NCBI GenBank assembly: GCA_930367215.1
Contig: OV884060.1
Span: 100,526,151-100,590,150 of the forward strand
DNA: 64,000 nt
Direction: 5' to 3'
Source: Pollenia angustigena
Taxonomy: Eukaryota; Arthropoda; Insecta; Diptera; Polleniidae
In this document: positions 1 through 12,650 of the stretch, piece by piece
How positions within the stretch are numbered: the stretch's first letter is position 1
How the letters are laid out: every line of letters starts with the position of its first letter
Notes under the pieces: generated by a model
The model's database searches: none
What the model saw: the letters and a program-made list of their open reading frames with translations, nothing else
What the model was told of the DNA's origin: nothing
Program-made: the position numbers and the translations under genes

Positions 1-527
1 TCTGTTTTGAATTCGTCGCTCCATGGCATCGTGTTCTTTTTGAGTGCATAAAACTGTGTTAATGGCAATTTCCTTGCTTTGAATCCACGAAAACAAATGT
101 TGTACATTTAAGATCTGGTCAGTATATGGCCTTTGCAAACTTGCCCTAGTCGCCATGCGTTTTAGGGTTCCCCCTAACGCATCGCATGGGCCCTTACCGT
201 GGGACGTCGCGAAAAAGTGCCACTCGACCTTGCAGTTTTGTTCTTCTTCAATTATGCAAAGATTGTACAAATTTTTTTATTCTTGTACTGAAAAGCCGCG
301 CCGTCTGAGAAAAACGTTACTTTGTCGATTGCATCGAATTTTGATCTTAAGAATTCAAACAGTTTCATTTGAAATAAATAAACGGACACATAATTATGAG
401 CTAAACTCTCCGCGACAACAACAAGGCTTACGGTCTGTAGTTCGTTATCTTCATTTTGGGCTAATTTCTCCTTACTTTCCTTTAGAAATTTCGATTGCAT
501 CTCGGATATGAAATGGTGCGTCTTCAG
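1..527 (-). pseudogene. C-terminal part of the same transposon protein, frameshifted
   Basis: In frame with the open frame at 528-1697, this part reads through an FSDGAAFQYKN motif (about 290-320). It then loses frame in a run of A residues near 275. One frame over, the coding resumes as CKVEWHFFATSHGKGPCD followed by GGTLKRMA, a block that normally follows FSDG in this family. The spaced acidic residues are compatible with a DDE nuclease core. The stretch between the two conserved blocks is shorter than I would expect, suggesting an internal deletion. The protein runs off the window edge at position 1. Confidence 0.6.
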
Positions 528-1697
528 TTAATTCAACTTGAATCCGAATTCCTCGATGAATTCCGGAATCTGCTTTACCACGGTCTCAAGGGAACATCTG
601 CCGCTGCTAATTATCCACTGTTTGAAATGCACCTCCTGAATTAACAGCTGTTCAAACTTTTCCGCCAAATATTGCTCTAGTTCGTCAATCTTCGGACAAT
701 TGTCGCATTTGGACAGATGACAATTTTCCGTGGGGTATGCGCACAACGACTTCGACAGGAGGTCCCTATATGTTTCAATTTCACCGTGAAATACTTTCAA
801 TTTCTTGCATGGAAAGAAAATTAATTTGATGTTTTGATGAAACATGCAAACGCAGACTGAATGCGTTCCGTGCCTGTCTAATGCCAGCACGCATTCTTTT
901 GGTCGTAGGATGGCAAACTTAGAAAATCCCACTTTTTCTGCTGGGTATTTCTCATTGAACTGATGGTATGCTTCGGATAGATTACATAATAATAATCTGC
1001 GCTGCTTGTGTACTTTTTCTCCATCTTCACGTGTGATAACATAGTCACGTGTACCTGGGCAGGCGGGGCTGTTGTCATCATTGCAGTAAAAATCTTGAAT
1101 CAGTTTCACCTTTGCTTCGCTGAGGGTCCTTGAGCCAAATTTCTTGGTGGGAGTCGCCAATATGCACTTCTGTCGAAATAATTCTTTGCTTCTTCTCGCG
1201 ATGTAAAAAGATGTTTGAAACTGTTCAGAAATCTTGCGTATAGACCATGATTGAGGCAGCACAGATAAAATGAGATATTTCTCCGGAAAAGTGGTCGCTA
1301 AATTGAATTTTCTTTTCAACTGCTCAATCATTTGTTTGCCGTCATCAACGTCATCTGCTTGACTGCATTCGTTATCAGAGCCTTCATCAAATATTGTCGC
1401 GATTGCACTCATAACCTTGCCTTTTTTCTCTTTCCTGTATGTTTCACTTCGCAACTTTCTTTTTCTAATAGGCGTTTCACCTAAAGTGGTAATAGCCTCA
1501 TTCAAAGGACTCAAAGACATATTGACCATCGGAATGTCTGCCTCACTATCAGATGAAACATTTTGTTCACTTGTCATTTCACTCTCGGAATGTGGCTGCA
1601 TTTGTTTCAATGCATTTGCTTGTTGAGACAAATCGATTTTACACTTGGGGCAAATGAATTCTGCTTCTTCACCGTATTGTATATTTAATTCATTCAT
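528..1697 (-). pseudogene. N-terminal part of a broken DDE-type transposon protein
   Basis: The 389-codon reading frame begins with a CxxC segment (ICPKC, near residue 15), an acidic/Ser-rich stretch and a basic KRK segment. The central part ends in a block reading GTHSVCVCMFHQ, which I associate with a repetitive insect protein family usually found as transposon-like copies. The frame ends at a TAA at 528-530. The same frame continues directly downstream (nine codons, then the frame at 252-500), so this stop looks like a nonsense mutation in one longer protein. I cannot name the superfamily. The protein is most likely a transposase or transposon accessory protein. Confidence 0.6.
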
Positions 1698-2040
1698 TTA
1701 TCGCTTCGAAACACCAGTTAATTTTAATACTTTTATCTTTTTCGAACGATGTCCACTCTTGTTAAACAGATTGCAGCAAAATTTATTCATTTTACTTTAA
1801 ATTGTCTTTACAGCTTCACTCTTTACTTTACAAAAAAAAAACACATTAACACTTTCACGTTTAGTACTCAACTGAAATTTGACTCAGAGTGTGTGAAGTA
1901 TTTATATTTATTTTTTGGTAAAAAATAGGTAAAAAAATAAGCGATATTTGCTTTTCTTTAATAGGAAAATTTGCGTGAACTACTGGTCATAAAATGTTTT
2001 TTAAAGAGGGACTTAATTGGTTACTGCCAATAAGCCGACC
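1698..2040. other. AT-rich non-coding stretch upstream of the broken transposon gene
   Basis: No gene seen. A partial copy of the terminal motif of the next element (GGTCATAAAATG) lies near 1986, just outside that element, which suggests a nested or duplicated end. Confidence 0.4.
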
Positions 2041-2206
2041 ACAGGTCATAAAATGTTTTGAAAATTTTTTAAATTACCAGGTAATAAATATTTCGCCATA
2101 TTTATGGAAAATCCGTGTTTTTTGACTTGTTTCTGCACGTGTCATTTTAGGCGAAATATTTATTACCTGGTAATTTAAAAAATTTACAAAACATTTTATG
2201 ACCTGT
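2041..2206. mobile_element. Short inverted-repeat element (MITE-like)
   Basis: Arms of about 55 bp begin ACAGGTCATAAAATG and end CATTTTATGACCTGT, with matching inner sequence (GGTAATAAATATTTCGCC and its complement). The loop is about 55 bp. No clear target duplication. Confidence 0.65.
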
Positions 2207-3359
2207 AGCCTCAGTCGGGTTTGGTGTGCCATTACATGCCACTGCTGCTATTATCCATGGATTTATGGCCGATCTTGTGAAGGCAGGCAGACCATATTCA
2301 CTACACACTCAACTTGGGGCTCTTAAAAAAAAAATTGATTTTTTCTTCATAAATGTATTTTTAACTGTAAAATAATTTTTACAATGTATTTTTAACAAGA
2401 TGGTCTCTTAAATGCTCTTCTCCTGTCCAAACAAGGAGTCGGGGCCCATTTTTTTTATTGCTGATTCTTAAAGCAAAAATTATGAGGAATCCAAAAAAAA
2501 AAAATTAGCCGGAAAATTTAGGAGCTTCTGTGGAAAATCGGAAAATTTAATTTTCATGGGAAAATTTAAAGGTAAATTTCTAAGAAAAATTAGGAAAATT
2601 TTATTTTTCAATTAAAGCCTGATTCAATACCTTTCCAACGAGCTATCACTCGTTGCGATCGCTTTAGTAGTTTTTTAAACAACTTTCAATGAGGTCCCTT
2701 ATGAAGAATTCTTCAATTTTGTCACATGACAGTGGTGTACACCACCACTAAACCAGTCACTATAAAAAAAAAAAAATATGTAGGTACATTATTTTTTGCT
2801 GGGCAATCGATTGAGACTATTTATTTTAAAATCGGAGAGGGGTCGTCCAAAAGGTGATCGCTTTCATATGGAATTGCTCTATGTTTATAATTTCAATTTT
2901 ATAGAAAATTTAAAATTTTCACGTGCAGAACTGAAATATAAAGGAAGAAATTTAATTAACCGTGTTTCCCCTTTTTGATACTTTTTTCTCCCCATAGAGG
3001 TTCGGTTGACAAACCAAGGATAACGTTCTTTATTGTTCCGATTTAAACATAAGATTTATATAGTCGAAATATTCGAAAACCGGTTTCTGAAAAATGTTGA
3101 GTAATCGCGCACCCTATTTCTTTTATTATTTGATAATTTAAAAAAACAAAATTTTTATTATGTGTTCTGCATATGTGTTAGTATCAAATTTAAACGCTTA
3201 TAACTCTGAAATGATTGAAGAGATTTTAATAAAATATATATTGTGCACTTCGGTGAGTAAATACCTTTCAAATGGTGTATATTTTGTTCAAATCGGTTGA
3301 AATACAGATGAGGAAAGTGTTCTTAACTGTTTTGCCTTAGCCGATTTATATATACATAG
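2207..3359. other. Non-coding AT-rich sequence
   Basis: Nothing recognisable as a gene. A local cluster of GGAAAATTTA-type words (2500-2600) looks like a degenerate simple repeat. Confidence 0.35.
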
Positions 3360-3700
3360 ATTTGTCGACTTTTGTGAATAAAATCAAGTTGCAAACAGAT
3401 TTTAATCAGGTATGGCTTGTTTTGTTTGTGGCTTCGTTTTTTATAAGTCTGCAAAAAATTAGAAGCCTAGCTGCATTTTTTATGAATTTTTAAAAAACAA
3501 AAATTTTGAAATTTTGATAAAAATAAATAATTTTTTTTTCAAAAAAAAAATTATGTTTCAATAACGACTACTCATATTAGAAAAAGAGTTTTACTTTCTG
3601 AAATGAAATTTTATTGCGGAATTTCGGTTTTTTTTAGTAATTTCAATAAACTAAACCGTTTTTGAGTTACGCGAATATATGTTGTGCAACCTCCTCCATT
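3360..3700. repeat. Dispersed repeat, uninterrupted copy
   Basis: This stretch matches, block by block, the two pieces 6635-6840 and 17255-17366. Shared blocks include GGCTTGTTTTG.., CTTCGTTTTTTATA, AGCTGCATTTT, ATTGCGG(A/G)(A/G)TTTCGG and GAGTTACGCGAATATATG. It therefore serves as the pre-insertion reference for the foldback element at 6846-17249. Confidence 0.75.
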
Positions 3701-3880
3701 TTCGAAATAACGGTATATCTCGAAAACCAGAGCCAATCTGAAAAAACCACGGGCACCACTGGATTCAGCGTCCCCGAATTATGTTAAAACGCCATGTGCC
3801 CGGCTTGTCTGTTTTTTCAACTAGCATAGTGTTATTATTCTCCTTGGATGTTTTGAAAAATAACACAGGCAAACACTCAA

Positions 3881-4449
3881 TTTGCTTCTTTGAATTTATC
3901 AACTGATTCTAGTTAATTTGGGTGCGCTGAATTCAAAACTGTAATCAGTTTGTCTCTATCAGCGCTAGTTTTAATAATATAACTTTTGTATACCCTCCAC
4001 TTATGACCTCCAATTACCAATAACCCAAAACAATTTTTTTTTTATAAAAATTTTTTATTTACTGTTATAGTTATTGCCAAAAAAAAAAAAAAATCCTAAA
4101 TTTTTTTAAGTATGTATTTAAAAAGTAAAACTTTTCCATAGGAATTTCAAAAAAATAAAAAGAAGTAAAACTGTTTCATACAGATTTATTAAAATAAAAA
4201 AAATACTTAAAAAAATATGGGATTTTTTTTTTTTTTTTGCCAATAACTATAACAGTAAATAAAAAATTTTGATAAAAAAAAATTTTTTGGAAAAAAAAAT
4301 TTTGGGTAATTGGTAACTGGAGGTGATAAGTGGAGGGTATAAAAAAGCTATATCATGAAAACTGGAGCTGATGGAGACAAACTGATTACAGTTTTGAATT
4401 CAGCGCACCCAAATTAACTAGAATCAGTTGATAAATTCAAAGAAGCAAA
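3881..4449. mobile_element. Palindromic (foldback-type) element of about 570 bp
   Basis: The left arm (TTTGCTTCTTTGAATTTATC onward, including ACTGATTCTAGTTAATTTGG) is repeated as its reverse complement at the right end. The arms run about 270 bp with long A and T tracts toward the centre near 4165. No coding sequence. Confidence 0.75.
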
Positions 4450-6640
4450 ATTCTTTTTTAATTTTGTCGGGCTGTGTAATTGATAATTCTACCAAACGAT
4501 GTTGGTTTCTGATACCAATCTATTGATACTCCATTTCCATTTCTAATTATCAAGGTGTCTAAATATGATAGTCTTGAATTAACTTCCCTTTGAATTGTAA
4601 ATTTAATATCCGAATGAAATTAGTTAAAAACATCCAACATTTGTTCCATTCCGGAATTATGCAAAATAAATCGTCAACATATTTTGTCAAGATTTTCGGT
4701 TTTATACCTAACTTTCATAACTATATCTGCTACAATTGGAGAAGCTTGCGAGCCCATAAAATAATAAAGGTCGAATAAAAATACATATTAAATATTTATT
4801 TATTATCGAAATTGCCATATGGGCATTTCCATGAGAATGTCAACCACGACTCAAAAAATTAAAACGCTTGAAACTTTTTTTCAAATATTGAAGAAAGAAA
4901 AAAAACACCCAAACTTTACAATGACGAGGTTCTTATAGCTTATTACAATTTTTAAAAAGCAAAATATAATAGTTTTAACTCACTTTCTCATTGATTCATT
5001 TTTAGTAACTGCAATTGACAATTTTTAATATTCTGCCGATTCAATACAGATACTGGCAACCCTGGAATTATGCTTTAAAATTAATGTTACAACAACAATG
5101 AACAAGATCCATGAGGAAAGAACAAATTTATAGTTCGATTAGCGATATATTTTTGTGTTTGTTTTGGATGCTATTCTAATGTAACGTACGTGGTGCATTA
5201 GAAATTGGTCAGTCTTAGATATTTAAAAATAAAAGTTCAAAGCAAGATATTTGCTGCAAAAAAATATTGATCGGAATTTTTATTTAAATTGGTATAATAA
5301 AAATTGTATAAGCTTTTAAAGCTCGTCACGTACGATATTGTAAGTACTAAAATGCAACTAAATGCATCATCTTATTATGTAGCTATTTAGTTGAAATTTG
5401 GTCAAACCTTATTTTATTACAATCAAAATAATCTTACAAATTTTTTTTGGAATCGGTCTATACTTGACCATAGCTCCCCTACAAGTGCTACTCCCGAAAA
5501 TAACCTTAAGTGCCATAACTTCCTTAAAAATGTTGGTATTTACATAAAAATTTCCGACAGTGACTTTTACGATAGGTATTATGCCATGACAAAATGTGGG
5601 TAGGTCCAAAATTAAACAAAGGTCCCATATTATATATTTCCTTAAATGGGTTAGGGGCAAACAAATCTCATATAGATGAAGACAACTAAATAATATTCGG
5701 CACAAATAACTTTTATATAATTCTTAACCTCATAGCATAATTCTGTTTTGGCGACCTTGATTGGCCATGGGTCCCAAATAGGGTACCCTCTCAAAAAATG
5801 TTTTTTAAATATAATGGTGTAGGGCATCAAATGGTCGGGCTTGCCCGACTATACTTTCTAACTTGTTTGCTTAAAGAATTAATATACATATATTTACAAA
5901 AAATATATTTCATACCTTGTAAATACTATAAGAGAAAAATCTGTCACGTACGGTATGTCACGAATGATATTACATTTGGTTTATTATAAAACCATCAAAA
6001 AAAAAATGTTTTTTCCAATTACGGATTATAAAGAAAAAATATGTGGTTTAAGGTATGAAATTAAAAAAAGGAGAAAAACCTCCTACAATTCGCAGATTTT
6101 CGTATTATTTTACATTCACCCAAATATCACTCCCGTTTTATGTCACGTACGATATGCACTTATTTTGCCCGATATTTTGGACAACAAGGTTCCGAATTTG
6201 AAAATTTTTTTCTTTCCTATAAAGTTCCCTCTAAATGAAACATAATGATAAAAAAAATGTTCCAGTTACCACTTTTTTTACAAAATATCTATCGCTCTGA
6301 AAGCGTACAAATGTCACGTATGATGACATGGAAATGTCCATATACATAAATAGTAGATACATACAAACACAGTTTGATGTCGTGTCATTTTTAAATTTTA
6401 CTTTTTATAACTTGTAGGTTTAATAAGATAATTATTTGGTAAGATTTTAAATTTATAAAAAAAAAACTTTGATTGTCAGTCATATCCTTTTTCCCCATTA
6501 AATGTACGTTACGAAAAAAAATTAATTAAACTTAAGAATTTCATTTAACCGCCATATTTGTATGGTTAAGATTCTTAAATTTGGCCCTGCAGCGCATAGG
6601 ATGTCTACCCGCTTTCTCCAGTCTTTAAGGGGGCTTTATG
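4450..6640. other. Non-coding stretch with recurrent TCACGTACGATAT motif
   Basis: No gene recognised. The motif TCACGTACG or a close variant recurs at about 5181, 5325, 5944, 6143 and 6314. A perfect hairpin (GTCGGGC-TT-GCCCGAC, 5834-5849) followed by TATACTTTCTAACTTG resembles the tails of other dispersed repeats in the window. Confidence 0.4.
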
Positions 6641-6845
6641 AAATTGGTCTTTGGTGAATAAAATTAAAAGTTGTAAACAAACAGATTTTTATAATTTTTG
6701 GCTTGTTTTTTTTTTGCAACTTCGTTTTTTATAGGTCTAGAAAAAATTAAAAGCATAGCTGCATTTTAAAATTTTTTATGAATTTTCAAAAACCAAAAAT
6801 TTCGAAATTTTGCTAAAAAAAACAATTTTTTTTTTTGTCTCTTAA
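6635..6845. repeat. Left half of the interrupted dispersed repeat copy, ending in the target duplication
   Basis: Homologous to 3370-3530. It stops at CTTAA (6841-6845), the left target duplication of the foldback element. The right half resumes after TTTAA at 17250-17254. Confidence 0.7.
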
Positions 6846-7620
6846 GGCTCAGTTAGGCGAACGTTGCTGTACCGTATCTGTACTGTATCCATCAGCTGTT
6901 CGCTTTTTGTTATATGAAAACCAATACAAAAGCTTACCGAAATGCAATGTACCGTAGTTCCAACGTACCAATCTTTATAAAAAAGAATTTCATGCCGTTG
7001 TTACGTGACATTTGTAAGACAGTGAAGGGCGGCTTGTATGTTACATTGAATGCAGGTAATTTTGCTCTTTTTTTGTACTTTTTTGAGTATATCTATGGAA
7101 TTGCGACAAAACAACTAACAAAAGAAAATATTTCAAAACAAACAAATATACATATGTTTAGATGATTAAAATAAACAAATGCATATACACATCAGAGAAT
7201 GACAACAAGTACCCATAAGAATAATATACAGAGGTATTTACCCACGCTTTTCGTTATTGTGTATACACATATTTATAACGCAAAAAGTATGGTTATTACT
7301 TATACTTATGCACGGCAATATCTTCACGCAACCACATTCAGTAAACAAAAATACATGAATATTATGCAGATGTTATTCAATACCCATGAATGTGTTTTGG
7401 TTATCTGCCATACAAATAAAATATCCATGTTTAAAAAAATACCTTCAGTATTTTTGGCACTTCTGTGTAAAAATGAAAAAAAAAATTTACCAAAAATGTG
7501 CTTTGTCACTAGGCAAGTATGGGACTATGTACACATTATTTATGATATTTAAAATAAATTTGTCCGTAACATCAGCAGTACCTATGTAAAACTACACATA
7601 AGCTATAAATTTTTATAAAA

Positions 7621-8100
7621 AATAGGACCACGAGGGGTGGGAAGGAGCAATTTGTGCTCTCCGAAGCTATCTGACAGATTTTAATGAAATTTAAAACGTA
7701 GATAGATTCATATTTATATAGACACTTGAGCTATGTATTTATTTAAAAAATAGGATAACGAGGGGAGATAGGGAGCAATTTATTCCTATCCAAAACTATC
7801 CAACAGATCTTAATGAAATTTAAAACATAGATAGATCCATATTTACATAGACACATAAGCTATGTATTTTTTAAAAAATATGACTAAAATGGTTATAGGG
7901 GGCAATTTCTGCCTCTCCGAAACTATTTAAAAGATTTCAATAAAATTTAAAAAAATATAAAGGTTTTTATTTATTTGGACACATTAGCTATGTATTTTTT
8001 TCAAACTATGACCACGAGGGGCAAATTACATGTACGTTTTTGATCAATATTCACCCTTAACAATTATTAAAAAAAACTTTGTTAAACAGCAATTGTAACA
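7621..8100 (+). repeat. Four ~126-bp tandem subrepeats in the left arm
   Basis: Units begin near 7621, 7749, 7876 and 8003, each with an ATAGGAC/TATGACC-type start followed by CACGAGGGG or a variant, CTATCTGACAGATTT-like text and ACACATTAGCTATGTATTT. They are diverged from one another and non-coding. Confidence 0.7.
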
Positions 8101-8207
8101 CACATGCACAGCAACATGTGACATGAAAAGTTGACAAGTCAGATGTAAAAAACATGTCGTGTACATGTATCTTAAGCAAACGCTATAAATAAATATGTAG
8201 TGAGGGT

Positions 8208-8508
8208 TGTTTCACTCTTTCTTATTAGCACAACATACAAATCAATACTTACATACATGCATACATAAAAAACAATATCTTCCATGTCGTGTCGTCTACC
8301 TATGCTATGTGCGTGTGACAGCAACAAGTTGCTCTAAGATATTTTTATTTTTGCATGTAAAAACCCTTTACGCATCCGCACAATTTTTTTGCACTTATCG
8401 CTGTCACACACACAAAGCATAGGTAGACGACACGAGATGGAAGATATTGTTTTTTATGTATGCATGAAAGTATTGATTTGTATGTTGTGTTAATAAGAAT
8501 GAGTGTAA
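8208..8508. repeat. Central palindrome of the foldback element
   Basis: Arms of about 95 bp (8208-8308 and 8416-8508) are near-perfect complements, including CATGTCGTGTCGTCTACC against GGTAGACGACACGAGATG. The loop is about 107 bp. Confidence 0.75.
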
Positions 8509-8693
8509 CCGCCACTTAATACATTTAGCGCTTGCTTAGACGCCTTTCTGTAACGTTTTAAAATTCATACATTTCTTTTTAATAAGTTGTAAAGAAGTTT
8601 TTCTTTAAACATTTCACCCAGTGTATGTATGTATGTAGCATATGAAAAATTATAAATTTAAAGTATGGAAAATAATCAAGAAATTTTAGACAA

Positions 8694-9010
8694 AATAAAT
8701 GATTTTGGAGAGGCATAAGTCGCCCCCTATCTATCCTCGTTATCCTAATTTTTTTAAAAATACATATGTAGCTTATGTGTCTACACAAATATGTATCCAT
8801 CTATGTTTTAAATATCATTAAAATCTGTTAGATAGTTTTGGAGAGGCAGAAAATACCTTCGAGCTTCCCTCGGGGTCCTATTTTTAAAAAAATATATAAA
8901 GCTTGTGTGTTCATATTAATATGGATATATCTATGTTTGAAATTTTATTAAGATCTGTTAGATAGTTTTGGAGAAGCAGAAATTGCCGCCAACCGCCCCT
9001 CGTTGTTCTA
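8694..9010 (-). repeat. Three ~128-bp tandem subrepeats in the right arm
   Basis: Inverted copies of the subrepeats at 7621-8100. The TTTTGGAGAGGCA and CATTAAAATCTGTTAGATAG blocks recur at three positions. One fewer unit than the left arm, so the arms are asymmetric. Confidence 0.7.
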
Positions 9011-9461
9011 ATAAAATAAGCTTACCGCCTTAGTCAAATGTTAAAAAGCTTTAAAATTATCTTGATATTTTTCTAAATAACAACACAAAAATATTTTGCC
9101 TAGTTCCAACAGTTCGGTTTGTGCTTTGTTGTGATACAGACGTGTATTTTTAACCCCGCATACGTTTTGAACTATTAATTAATCATATTTGATTTTGTAA
9201 TATACGCAGCGAATGGACGCTTAAAAATAAATTATATATTTTGTTATTTAAATTATTTAACATAATAGTGAACAATTTAAACGATAAAATTAAATAAAGA
9301 AAATTAGTAAAAATATATACATACATACGTATGAATGTTCATACATGTGTATGCATACATACTCTCAACAAAAACATTTTTTTTTGTGTTGTTGTAAAAA
9401 CAATAAATAATACAAATATTTAAAGCACAGCAAACGGTGAAAAACAAAAACAACTCTTTGC

Positions 9462-10962
9462 ATGAGTAAGAACAGTGAAACAACGCTAAGGCAAAATGAA
9501 AGAAATGTTTATGTGACTGTTCAGGCAAACGAAAATAATGCTAAAATAAATAAAACAAAACAAAACAATATTAACTATCTAACGGCTAAGCCTATTAATC
9601 GAACACGTTCCCTTTCACCCTCGGTGTTCACAAAAACGGTGGATATTGATACATTAAAAAATATTAATCTGTCTTTGGGGACAAGTGTTGTAGCGTCCGC
9701 AAGTATTACCGCGGCGGAAAAAACAATCTTAGTAACAAATGATACCATAAACTCAAACGCAATGGAGAACCATTTAGTGAAAAATTGTCAAAAGCCTCAA
9801 ATACAAGTTGGTATGGACAGGTATATAACAGTGCTTAAACGGGATCGCAGCCCTACCTCTTCAGCAGTTTCTTCGGCCTCAAAAGTAACATCTTTTGATA
9901 GAATAAACAAAACCGTTTTGCAATTCTTGAGGACGAGAGGCAGCAAACGTCATAAAATCTTCTAAGCCACCCTCAATATATCTTAGGGAGCAAAACTCAA
10001 ATGAGTTAATAAAGAGCGTTATCTCGGTAATATGTGAAAATTCTTTTTACGTAGCGGCAATCAAGCGTGGTAATATAAACGAGACAAAAATACAGGTTAA
10101 TCATGAGAATGATTTTCGCAAACTAACAAACCAATTCGAATCCCTTAAAAAAAGCTTTTATACATATCAGCTGAAGAGCAGCAAAGGCCTTCAGGTTGTG
10201 ATCAAGGGCATAGACTCGTGCGTGGACCCTGAAGAAATTAAAACCTTTTTGGAAGAGAAAGGCTTTAAAATAAAAAACGTTACAAATATCAAAAATAGGG
10301 AAAAAAATCCCCAACCACTAGTTCGAGTGGAGCTAGAACCTGGCGACGTTAAGTTTAAAAAAAATGAAACGCATCCTATTTACAATTTAAAATATATTCT
10401 CTACAGAAGAATAACTATGGAGGAGCCGCACAAAAGAAATGGTCCCGTTCAATGTCTCAACTGCCAAGAATTTGGCCATACTAAGGCCTACTGCTATTTA
10501 CCCCCTGTTTGCGTAGTATGTGGTGAATTACATGGTACAGTCCAGTGCGATAAGTCTAAAAATGACCCCAATGTAAAAAAATGTAGCAACTGTGGCGGCA
10601 ATCACACTGCCAATTAAAGAGGATGTCCTGTATATACTATCGTCAAGCAGTCGGCTGGACCGAAAACTAATCCCCCTCAAATGCAGGTACCAAATCAAGC
10701 AAACACTAATGACACTCAGGCTCCGCAGCCTAGTAATAACAGAACCTCTTATGCTAACGTCCTAAAATCAAACCATGTGCCAATGCAAGGTGCTTTGCCA
10801 AGTAATGATGAAACTCCAGTTTCTAATTTAAGTCGTCTAGAAAAAACCATGGAAACTTTAGTGCAAACAGTAAATAATTTTACAAACACAATGGGTAATA
10901 TGATGCAGGAGATCCTAAGAATGCAATCGATGTTATTGCAAGCTGTACTTAACAAACCATGA
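9462..10962 (+). pseudogene. LINE ORF1: nucleic-acid-binding gag-like protein, broken
   Basis: The ATG at 9462 opens a frame that ends at 9965. The next part is one frame over and continues through 9961-10962, so there is a frameshift near 9950. The second part contains the pre-zinc-finger segment YQLKSSKGLQVVIKGI and then CCHC knuckles: CLNCQEFGHTKAYC, CVVCGELHGTVQC and CSNCGGNHTAN. A TAA at 10615-10617 interrupts the frame just after the third knuckle. The C-terminus (NNRTSYANVL and a hydrophobic heptad-like end) follows. In the family this protein packages the element RNA. The ORF1 stop and ORF2 start overlap in an ATGA (10959-10962), which suggests termination-reinitiation. Confidence 0.85.
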
Positions 10963-12650
10963 ACTGTTTAAAAATTTGTTTTTGGAACGCAAACGGCATC
11001 CGCCAACATAAAAATGAATTAGAATACTTTCTTAAAAATAAACAAATTGATGTCATGATGGTTTCTGAAACTCATTTGACCTCAAGAAATACGTTTAAAA
11101 TCAATGGTTATACACTATATGATACCAAGGACCCTCGAGATAGAGCTTGTGGAGGTTCTGCCATTTTGATAAAAACCCGAATCAAACACTACCTGATGTA
11201 TGATCATCGTGAATATTATCTCCAAGCAACAAACATTTGTATTAAAGAGCTGAATCGAAACATAATAATCTCATCCTTATACTCACCACCTAGATTTGCA
11301 ATATCAGAAAGCCAATATTATAAATATTATAAGTCATTGGGGCCCTGTTTCCTGGGTGCTGGCGATTATAACGCTTCCTTCTGGGGTTCACGACTAATAA
11401 CACCAAAGGGTCGTGTTTTGTATAATACAATCTCTAAAATGAATTTAAATGTCGTCGCAAGCGGACAACCAACATATTGGCCTGCTGATCCGCAAAAAAT
11501 TCCAGATGTCATCGATTTCGGAGTGGTTAAAAACATCCCCACAGAAACGATTCAAGTTGAAGCTTCGTTAGAATTATCCTCTGATCACACACCTACAATA
11601 GTTACTATAACAAACACCAATAGAATCGTATCTCCCTCTGGTTACATAGCGACAACAGCTACACAAATAAATTGGTTAAAATATAAAAAATATCTCAGTA
11701 CCCATTGCACAGAAAATATTCCGCTTAGCACACCGGAAAATGTGGATCTCTCTATTGTCAATTTTGACAGTTATCTTAAACTAGCTGTTCAACATTCCAG
11801 CAAAACCCTCAAAAAAAACCAATTATAACAAAATATATGTTGCAGATGTCGAGCGCCTCTTGAATGAAAAAAGGAGTGTGCGAAGAGAATGGCAATTGCA
11901 AAGATCCCCTCAACTTAAAAATTAATTAAAAGAGTGTACAAAAAGGCTAAGAAAATTACTGCAGACTCAGAAAACGGCTTCCGTAGAAAAATATCTTAAG
12001 GACTTGGATGCAACTCAACAATCAGGCTACTCATTATGGCGTGCAGCTAGAAACCTCAAAAGACCAGTTATCTCGAAACCACCTTTAAGAAACTTGATTG
12101 GAAGTTGGGCAAGAAATGATAATGAAAAAGGAAACCTGTTTGTAAATCATTTGAAAAACGTATTTACCCAAAATATACCTGACGATATAGCGGACGAGTT
12201 GCCGCCTGTTAATGTTAGAGCAGCTATCCCCCTAAGATTTGAGATAAGGGAAATAGAAAGGGCTATTGTGAATTAAACACCAAGAAGGCACCTGGTATTG
12301 ATAAAATCAGTAACAAAATGCTTTTGGAGCTACCTCGCATAGCAAAGAAAATTATTCTTTATATTTTTAATGCTATTTTACGCCTTGAATACTACCCTCA
12401 AGAATGGAAGGTCTCCTTTATAACGATGATACCCAAGCCAGGAAAAGATCACACAAAAGTTGAGTCATATAGGCCTATTAGCTTATTATCTAATATATCA
12501 AAGCTGTTTGAGAAGCTCTTAGCGTCAAAATTAACCCCAATTTTAAATGACAATGGGTGTATACCCAATCATCAATTCGGCTTCAGAAGAGAGCATAGCA
12601 CAATTGAACAAACCCATCGGATAGTAAACGCCATAAGAAAAGCCTTTGAA

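Noticed and set aside
155..511. 118-codon plus-strand frame
   Set aside because: It overlaps the better-supported minus-strand transposon protein and has no recognisable motif.
6914..7552. Open frames in the foldback left arm
   Set aside because: Low-complexity AT-rich frames with no motif. The region is a terminal inverted repeat.
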